Source: Plecoglossus altivelis
Lineage: Eukaryota; Chordata; Actinopteri; Osmeriformes; Plecoglossidae
Direction of reading: 5' to 3'
Length of the DNA stretch: 64,000 bases
Assembly (NCBI GenBank): GCA_036571765.1
Contig: BROE01000003.1
Location: 15,144,055 to 15,208,054, forward strand
Positions 56,377-64,000 of this stretch are shown in pieces. Position 1 is the stretch's first letter; every line of letters starts with the position of its first letter. Position numbers and translations under genes: made by a program. Below the pieces are notes generated by a model that was not told where the DNA came from, did not search any database, and saw nothing but the letters and a program-made list of their open reading frames with translations.

Positions 56377-57383
56377 CTCAGACGACACTGGTCATTGTGT
56401 GAGTTTTAATTCTCTGTGACTCGGCAGATTAGAGAATATGAAGGGCATTGTGTGAGGAGAATACATCTCTTTTCCCCACTAAGGACACAGGGAGAAAGGC
56501 TCTCTCTGGTTTTAGCGTCCCCCATTTGGAATGCCGCTCCAGCACTCCGGGCTTTTCAGCGGCATTCAAGGGGAGAGGAAATGATGTCGCTCCAGGTAAA
56601 ACATCGTCACCTGATTTAACCATCTGTCTGGGGTCTATCTACCTGTCTGGTTGTCTCAGGTCTCAGTCTGATGGTTGGGGCAGCGCATGTTATCCACAGA
56701 TATTCAGCCACTGTAGAGGATACAGGTCTGAAGTCACAATGTACTTCTATGTACGATGTACACACGTCTAATAACATACCCTATAATCACTACAGACAAT
56801 AAGACCACCAACCAAGTGCCCTGAATGTGGTCCATTCTCTCACAGTGTATCCAGCCACCAACACTGACCACTAGCTATACGGAAATGTCACTCTAGATAA
56901 GATATTAGTGTCCTTTCAACACATATCACAACCTGGAGGAGAATGAAAGAAAGCACAAACAACATTTGGTAACTAGTGGAGTAGGTCAAGTGTGTGAATT
57001 GGTTTTGCTGCCTGTCAGAAAGGCCAGGTAAATCACAAAGCAAGTGTGGCTCTTATTTACACCTCCAGACAACATACAGGAAAACATACAGGAAAATATA
57101 GGAAGCAGTCTGCATACATGAGCACCAATACAAGTTCAATTGAAGCCATCCGGCTGGAAGAATCTAGAAAACATTCAACAAACAGACGAGCCAATCTGGT
57201 GAATGTTGGCATGCGAGCGACAAGTAGCAGACAACAACACAAACCAGTCTTGGCTGTGACATCACAGAGAGACGCGTGGAGGCAGAATGGAGACGTACCA
57301 CAAAACAGGCAGCCCTCCTCCTCTTCCCTTCCTCTTGGGATACAGAGTTAGACAGACAGACAGGCGTCCAGGCGCACTGTGTG

Positions 57384-57405
57384 TGTAGGTGTGTGTGTGT
57401 GTGTG
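57384..57405. repeat. (GT)n microsatellite
   Basis: Short GT run with one TAG interruption. Confidence 0.75.
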
Positions 57406-57819
57406 GTGGGCAGCCGCCCTGCTCGTACCTGTTCTCTGGGCAGTAGAAGCAGAGGTAATAGGATCATGGTCATCCATCTGTCAGCACGCGCCAGGCTATA
57501 AATAATACCAGGCTAACTAATGCTAACGCTAACGCTAATGCCAGTAGACTGTTCTAAAGCCGAGTGTTGGCTCATGCTAAAGCTCATGCAAGTGGCCGGG
57601 CCGATGGAGAGGTATGAGCATGCCCATAGCAACTCATAGAAAGAGCTGCATGAGGACGACCCGGCACAAAGGAAGCCCTCGGGTAAGCAAGATCGATAAT
57701 CCTCAATCAGGATTCCTAACCTCTTAGCCACATTTGACTGAAAACAAACACACGCCCAGGTCCTCCACACAGACAGACACTAATCACATTAGAATCCAAT
57801 AAGGCTGAGACAATTGGGG

Positions 57820-57905
57820 TGGGGGGGGGGGCGACAAAGATGGAGAGCAATACGGCGAGAGAGGGAGAGAGGGAAAGAGAGGGAGAGAGAGGGAGAGAGA
57901 GGGAC
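57820..57905. repeat. Poly(G) and GA-rich tract
   Basis: Ten G in a row near 57821, then GGGAGAGAGGGAAAGAG units. Confidence 0.85.
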
Positions 57906-58114
57906 GAGTGAGTGAAGGTGAGGTAGAGCACAAGCTTATCTCCCTGTGATGTGCTGCTGTCTGGCTGTTGGCACGTGTGTGACAATTGATGTGCAGCGCC
58001 GCTGGAGTCATCCATGTCTACATGTCAAACTCCTGCACACTCCCAAGGAAGACGGTAACAAGCGCCTGTACTCAGAGGGAATGCCAAATGAGACATCATC
58101 AGGGAGCCTGGAGG

Positions 58115-58217
58115 GAGGGGAGGAAGAGATAAAGAGAGATAGAGATTGAGAGATAAAGAGTGATAGAGAGAGAGAGATAGAGAGATAGATAGATAGTTAA
58201 AAAAGGGGGGGGGAGAT
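58115..58217. repeat. GA/GATA-rich tract
   Basis: GAGATAAAGAGAGATAGAG units and GATAGATAGATAG, then AAAAAAGGGGGGGGG. Confidence 0.85.
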
Positions 58218-60359
58218 GGAGAGATTGGCAAAGACAGACAGAGAAAGACAAAGACAGACAGCCATGGCAGTGACCCATTTCTCGGGAGAGAGAGAGAGAG
58301 AGAAAGCCTCCTGCTGCTGCTAAATCAAAACAGCTCATGTCTCTCTGGGTCCCTCCCATTCATGTGCACTCAGGACAGGTTGGAGCAGGAATTGTTGGAC
58401 CCAAGTTTGGATTGGAGTCCTAGTGGGTATCCATCCCCTCCACCGAAGCTTTCATCAGCTCATCTTCTACCTATTAGCTCGGATGGAGAGGGAGAGACCT
58501 GCCAGTCTATCGGCGGCACGGGGGAGCTCCGTTAAACAAGTACACTGCTCACCGCAGGCACTGCAATAAGGCTCTGTCTCTCTCCATTCACCATCTCCAC
58601 TCACTTAGCCACTCATCTCCTCTCTCACGCTCCGCTTTTATGAGAGACCAGCAGAGACAGACAGCACCGATATTGTTTGTATGGTGAGGATCTTGTGTGT
58701 GGGCATGTATGGATGTTGGGGAGGGGTACGGGGGGGTTCTGTGAAATGCAATTAAACACACCACAGTTGACAGGTGAGGTTAAAAGCTGTTGATCAAAGT
58801 CGCAAAGAAATAGCAATGAATAATGTCGTAAGCTGTTGATAAGGCCAGTTCCTTTGACTGGGAACTGCATCGGACTGGAAGGGCTCCAATACTTTTCTAT
58901 GGTTTAGGAAACTTTCCAAGGTTTACAACCATAATGCCCTTTAGTTAAAAGTGTCTTCTGATTATATTGCTTAGGATGAAACCGATTGATAAATGAATGA
59001 AACTCCGTGAAAGGACTACTGAATGAATGAACTCTGATAGGCTTGGCTGGCACAGGACATTTCGGAATCAAGCTTTAAATGTGGAGGGAAATTAGCTTGC
59101 CAGTGGCTAGCAGCTGATGGTCAGCTAGCCAGTGGGTGACAGTGAAGCAAGCAGATGGCTATTTGGCTCAGTACTGCTGGCACCAGCAGACGAGGAGGAC
59201 TGGGTGGATGCAGAGGAAACAGGACTGGCTAAACACATGGAAGCCCTCACAAACGGGCCTTCTCCTCTTCGTCCATATTTAGTGAGTCTCTGGCTGAGAC
59301 TGAAAGACCTTCAGTTTCCTTATCTATACCTCTCTCTCTCTCTCTCTCTTGTTCCCTGGAGTGCTACTCAGGGAGCAGCGCTCAGCCAGGGCCCAGGCTT
59401 CTGCCGGAGGGAGAGGTGGGTCTTCCAAACTGACTGAAGAGTGGAAGTCCTTCAGCAGCTTAATGTCGGGGCACAAGGGGCCCCAGGTTCCAGGGGAAGT
59501 AGCTTAGAGCCACTTAAGAACATTTCCATAACGAACTGGGTATCCATTTATTAAAAGCAAAAGCAAAAACATGCAAGAGCACCTGTCAATAGGTTCTCGA
59601 CTGCTAGTAAATGCTAGGATGGGGGAGAGAAACGAAACCAATCACTATCATTGCAAAGCACACTATGGCTGCGAACAAGGAGCTGAAAAGGCTGACAGCG
59701 CTCGTAGCTAACGCTGCGGTGTACAGCCAAGACACAGGTGCCTCATCGTCTACTGCCTAACGCTCACGAAATTGAGAGAATTTGGTATCTTTCTCGAGCA
59801 ATTTACTCGCAAGTCGGTGAAAGCGGCGCCACCACGTAGGTGAAATAATTGCTGAACTGAGTACGTGGCTGGCGCTCTAATGCGCCAGTCTTCGTCCGAC
59901 AGCTCGTCCTAACGTCCCCATAGCTTGCGACGCCTACTCCCTGGCACAACGCACCTTAGGTGGCCTGGAAAAGATCAATGGCCAGGAGTGTTGGCTATTT
60001 GAGAGATGCCTTAGACTAGGAGTAGGAGCACAGATCGTTGCTGTGACGTCTGGTTTGTGAACCTGGGTACCTGTGTTTACCTCACAATACATGTCTTTGA
60101 TGACGGTAGATCATGATACTGATGAAGTTGGCACAGGTTCATTCATCCGTCAATCTATACGTTGTCTGAAGGCCACCGTGAATGCTAAAACCCCTGGTAG
60201 CTATTGATTAGCGACGAGGGGGCCCTGTCAGAAGAGTTCATTAGAATCGAACATGTGTGTTAACCGGAGGCTTCCTATGCATCCATCACACTGAAGATGG
60301 AACTAGCATATTCCATTACATTCGAGAGGGCCATTCACTCTGCTCAATATTCCCCCAAT

Positions 60360-60620
60360 ACCCTCTGGAAAGACAGATAGGGGAGAGAGGAGGAGTGGAC
60401 CAGGGGGGGATCATGTGAAGGAAAGATGGCCAGTATGAAGATGTAGGAGACTTGGAGAGAAAAGGATGGAGGGAAGATCGACACATGGGAGTTGTGGGGT
60501 GGAGAGGCAAATCACCTACATGTGGGAAGATAGAGAGAATAAAGAGGGGAAATATAGAGGGGAAAAGTGAATGAATAAGGGGGAGGGAGAGAGGGAGGGG
60601 GGAGGGATACAGAGAAACAG
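60360..60620. repeat. Purine-biased low-complexity stretch
   Basis: GAGAGG, GGGGAAA and GGAGGGAG with interspersed unique sequence. Confidence 0.6.
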
Positions 60621-61206
60621 ATAGTGCTTGAGACAGTAGATGTAGATAGATGTGCAGGCAAATGCGGAAGGTCACCTGTGAACGAGCTGGGGACATTTCA
60701 GTCTGTGATAAAGTAGAGAGAGAGAATGAAAGATATAGAGAGAGGGAGAAACACTTAGTCTATCTCGGGTCATCCATTGCACGTAAGTCACCTTTTGACT
60801 CTGACTAGATTTCCCTTTGCAATCTATCACCTGCTCTCCCAGACCTGGCCTAGACTATACCTGTGCGCTGCTGGCTGAGGGGACAGCCTGATAAAATGAA
60901 GGTCAAAACTAAAGAAACTTGCACACCAAATGTTGGTAGTGGGGAAAATACAGGCCATGCAACTTCTTAGCTGAGGTTAAAGTAACTTCTTTCACCATCT
61001 GAAGCGGGCATGTCAGTTTGGTTATTGTATATGGAAGATTCTACTGTCTGGTACTTGACTTGATAAATGCACAGAAGGTCACACCGCCTCTCCTTCATCC
61101 TCTCTTCTCTTTTAACCTGCTGTACCTGTTTGTGACAGGAGCCACGTTTTGATTGGTGCGAACAGCTGGTGAAGTGAATAAATGGGACCTCGTTTCGCCT
61201 CAAGCT

Positions 61207-61288
61207 GTGTGCGTGTGTGTTTGCGTGTGTCTACGCGCCTTTTGTGCGCGTGTTTGCGTGTGCGTGTGTGTGTATTTGTGTGTGTGCT
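61207..61288. repeat. (GT)n/(GC) microsatellite
   Basis: GTGTGCGTGTGTGTTTGCG and GTGCGTGTGTGTGTATTTG. Confidence 0.88.
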
Positions 61289-62349
61289 GCTGTGGGTCAG
61301 CCATGCCAGTGGCTTGGTCGGTATGCAAAACGCCGTCTCCGCAGAACGCTAATCAAACAGAAGGAAACAAAGTAAAGCAGTCAGGACAACCAAGAGCCCT
61401 GCGCCCTGGGAACACGGCCAAGATCAACACCCCCCCATCCAGAGCATAACCAGCAGCCTTCCTTTCATGGCTCGCAAAAAAACTTGACACGTTCCGTACA
61501 CATTAAGACATCCCATAATCACCTCCAGGGAAACTTCACTTGGATCTCAACCTGGTTTCAGCTTTGGAAGCCAGAGAACAAAAGGCCACCGTTACGTCTT
61601 ATTGTTGCGAAGCTTGGATAACAATCCACTTCCTGGGTCTGCATCCAGCTCTGTCTGCGGTCAGGAGCGGGAGGCCCCATCAACAGCACTCAGATGAAAG
61701 CGAGCGCTCGGCCAGAGGAGGGGAGCCATTTCAGCCTTCATCCAGACAGGCCTGCATCCTGCTACTCAATAGTCTGGTCATGCCACTTCTCCCTGGAGGT
61801 TCAGGAGAATGCTTCCAACACCCAAATAATCACCCAGAGCGAAACCAACTGTGCTATTCTGACCGGATAGCTGATGAGCAAGCACATAAGTAACACAAAC
61901 ATACATTTACACAGACACAGGTGTACACCTGAAAGGTGTTTAATTTTCATTTGTGTGCCCTATCAGTATGTGGTTGATTGCACCGACTCTCTCCCACCAA
62001 GAGAGAGAGAGAGATGATGAAATAATGAAAGGCAGATAGTTTCCTAATCATCAGCTATTTAACAGACTGTGATTATGGTTACCATTTGTATGATTACTAA
62101 ACCTGATTTACAATTCAACTAATCAGCTTTAAAGGTCTCAACTTCTCCAGTAATGCATCATTAACTCATTTCAATCTTCAATCTTCAACTTCAATCTCAC
62201 TCATTAACAATATTTTCGCGTCAAAATTAACGAAATGAAAAACAGGCAGGGATCAACAGTAGGCCTCCAAATCAATGTCACTGCAGAGAGACACTTTACA
62301 AACTTCATAATTTGTTCCAACGTGTAATTCTTGATTGGCTGTGAGGACA

Positions 62350-62692
62350 CACGTCTACATCTACATTTATATGGACGCATTTGAAAACCGCCTTTCCGTT
62401 TAACCTGGTCTGCGTCCAACGGTTTCACGCGTTTTCACGTCGCTCGTCTACATTAAAAAGGGTCGGCAAACGCTGGAGTCTCTGTTCGGCGCATAAGTCT
62501 GGTTTTGGGGGGAGGATGACGCTAACTGGAAGGAGGCCACAAAAACTGCGTCATCCACCATCTTGTTTTGGACTGAATGAGTCACGTGACTGCGTCACAT
62601 GATTGAGAACGCGCGATCGTTTTCAAACAGCGCTTTCAAAAGTGCTCGTTTTGGAGTTTATTCAAAAAGTCTCAGTGTAGACAGAAGGCGGA
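62350..62692. mobile_element. Probable non-autonomous DNA-transposon-like element (MITE-type)
   Basis: The stretch is rich in GTTTTCA/TGAAAAC words and CpG. The left end reads CGTCTACATCTACATTTATA then TGGACGCATTTGAAAACCGC. The right end reads TTTGGAGTTTATTCAAAAAG then TCTCAGTGTAGACAGAAGGCGG, whose reverse complement again gives CCGCCTTCTGTCTACACTGA. The interior has GACTGCGTCACATGATTGAG. This wording ('gtgtagac...ttttcaaa...') is typical of short fish elements. No target-site duplication was established. Confidence 0.4.
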
Positions 62693-62957
62693 TTAAAAAA
62701 AAGCATTTTCAAAAAATAAGTAGGCTATTAGTGTAGGTGAGGCAGGGTTGGTTTTACGACTGAACAGAAATCCATCACAAAGTACTTTGCTTTGCTCGCT
62801 AGCTATCTGCCTACCTATTACATTAGATAGGCCTATCTACAATAGTATGGTAAACATACAAATTATGTTGCTTGCAGTCAAGGCAACAACAATGTTGAAA
62901 GTGATGTTTCGATGTAAGCCAGTGCTTTGATTTCATTGTAGGCCCACATTGACGGTG

Positions 62958-63005
62958 AGTGTGTGTGTGTATGTGTGTGTGTGTGTGTGTATGTGTGTGT
63001 GTGTT
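62958..63005. repeat. (GT)n microsatellite
   Basis: GT with three TATG steps. Confidence 0.92.
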
Positions 63006-63185
63006 ATTGTTGCTCCTCAAAGAAAAAAGACACAAATCCAAATGAGACGGTCCCTCATTAGCCTCATTAAGCTGAACCCTCGTTTAGTTAATTTACACAC
63101 ACAAAAACACTCACCCTGGAAAACAATAGCTGGCAGTTACGCGTGGTCCTCTGTAGTGTGTGACCGCGTGTGTGCGACTGTGTGC

Positions 63186-63211
63186 GTGACCGTGTGTGTG
63201 TGTGTGTGACA
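63186..63211. repeat. Short (GT)n microsatellite
   Basis: CCGTGTGTGTGTGTGTGTGAC. Confidence 0.8.
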
Positions 63212-63387
63212 GGGGTTTTGCCAGGAGTGAGATGCTTCAAGGGTTTACAACATTTATTTAATCCTCTTTTTCATTATTTATCTCTCTCAGTGAAAGAGGT
63301 AAAACACCCATCCATGATGTTTAGTGATGCTGCATTTCCGTTCACGATGCAAATGCAGACCGATGTATTCCCACAGCATCGCTGCAT

Positions 63388-63468
63388 GCCCCCCCCGCAC
63401 CACCCCCCCGCCGCACCACCACCCCCCCGCACCACCCCCCCCCCCCCCCGCACCCCCACCCCCCCGAA
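63388..63468. repeat. C-rich minisatellite (CCCCCCCGCACCA)
   Basis: Five to six imperfect copies with C runs up to 16 long. On the minus strand it is a strong G-quadruplex candidate. Confidence 0.9.
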
Positions 63469-64000
63469 GTGTGTGTGGGTGTGTTCTGTGGGTACGGTCG
63501 CAACACTAAACAGAAGTTCACAAACGAAAGATCCCACTGATGCACTAACGAAGAAAACAGACGCCAAACATTTGGGATCGCCAGGATGAGGAAATAAAGA
63601 CCTTGTTTCCGTCGTGGCCATAGCCTGAACGCAGTCAGGCTGTGGGTCCACGCAGTCGGACAAGGATCGGATACGGTATCTGTAGCATGAAGGACGGCTG
63701 GCTGACGTGAATCAGACTTCAGACCACGCTGCGTGTACGTGGTGTGCGCCTGTAAAGATAGGGCTTGTTTACTTACCCTCAGAAGTAGATGTGGAGTTTT
63801 AGGGGGCACGGGAGAGAAAAGCAAGACTGCCTGTTACCATGGAGATGGAGCAGCATTTCTGAGGGGGGGGGGGAGGGAGTGGGGGGGAGACAGAGAAAGA
63901 GCCGGAGATTGAGGGAGGGAACAGCACACAAGGACTGCTCTCAGTATTGCACACACATACCACAACCCACTATATCACATCACAAGGAAAGGTAGCCTAG

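Larger units (their letters stand above)
42081..64000. other. Region upstream of the shank3 start: promoter, 5' untranslated and/or intergenic sequence
   Basis: 21.9 kb without a confident gene. I see no second conserved protein and no upstream SHANK exon; untranslated first exons cannot be excluded. Repeats are listed separately. Unique segments with nothing recognised include 42440-43090, 43690-44400, 45590-46690, 46700-47870 (apart from short CT runs), 48000-48600, 48730-49550, 50060-50440, 50520-51720, 51800-52310, 52870-53700, 54070-55020, 55470-55790, 55930-57800, 58210-60340, 60620-61200, 61300-62340, 62700-62950 and 63010-63380. Confidence 0.75.

Noticed and set aside
59132..59437. 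101-codon plus-strand frame with an acidic start (DEEDWVDAEE)
   Set aside because: The second half reads through a CT microsatellite. There is no homology I recognise and no supporting signals.

Overview
The window is vertebrate nuclear DNA, almost certainly from a ray-finned (teleost) fish. It holds long GT-AG introns, very dense di- to tetranucleotide microsatellites and minisatellites, and short fish-type interspersed repeat tails. Abundant AC and AG arrays with little recognisable transposon sequence recall cod-like (Gadiformes) genomes, but that placement is only an inference.

The one gene I can support firmly is on the minus strand: the 5' part of a SHANK/ProSAP postsynaptic scaffold gene, best matched to SHANK3. 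Seven coding exons run from high to low coordinates: 41763-42080, 25424-25627, 22507-22578, 5527-5635, 4965-5116, 4266-4433 and 1991-2107. Joined, they total 1140 nt, exactly 380 codons, with every junction in frame and every intron GT-AG. They encode a low-complexity N-terminal extension (Gln run, then His/Thr-rich), the SPN (SHANK/ProSAP N-terminal) domain, and most of the ankyrin-repeat domain. The rest of the protein (last ankyrin repeat, SH3, PDZ, proline-rich region, SAM) lies beyond position 1. Two introns, of 16.1 kb and 16.9 kb, fill most of the first 42 kb and are full of simple repeats.

From 42.1 to 64 kb is the region upstream of the first coding exon: promoter and intergenic sequence, or introns between untranslated first exons that I cannot see. 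It holds microsatellites, several minisatellites (14-bp, 39-bp, 46-bp and 24-bp units), probable retrotransposon 3' tails, a probable non-autonomous DNA-transposon-like element near 62.5 kb, and one weak candidate coding exon on the plus strand at 43177-43354.

I saw no rRNA, tRNA, CRISPR, operon or prokaryotic feature. Nearly all long open frames are translations of simple repeats. Nothing here looks like a new multi-gene system. The points of interest are how microsatellites meet the SHANK3 gene: an in-frame coding microsatellite in exon 1, and long CT, UG and CA tracts directly against the ankyrin-exon splice sites.
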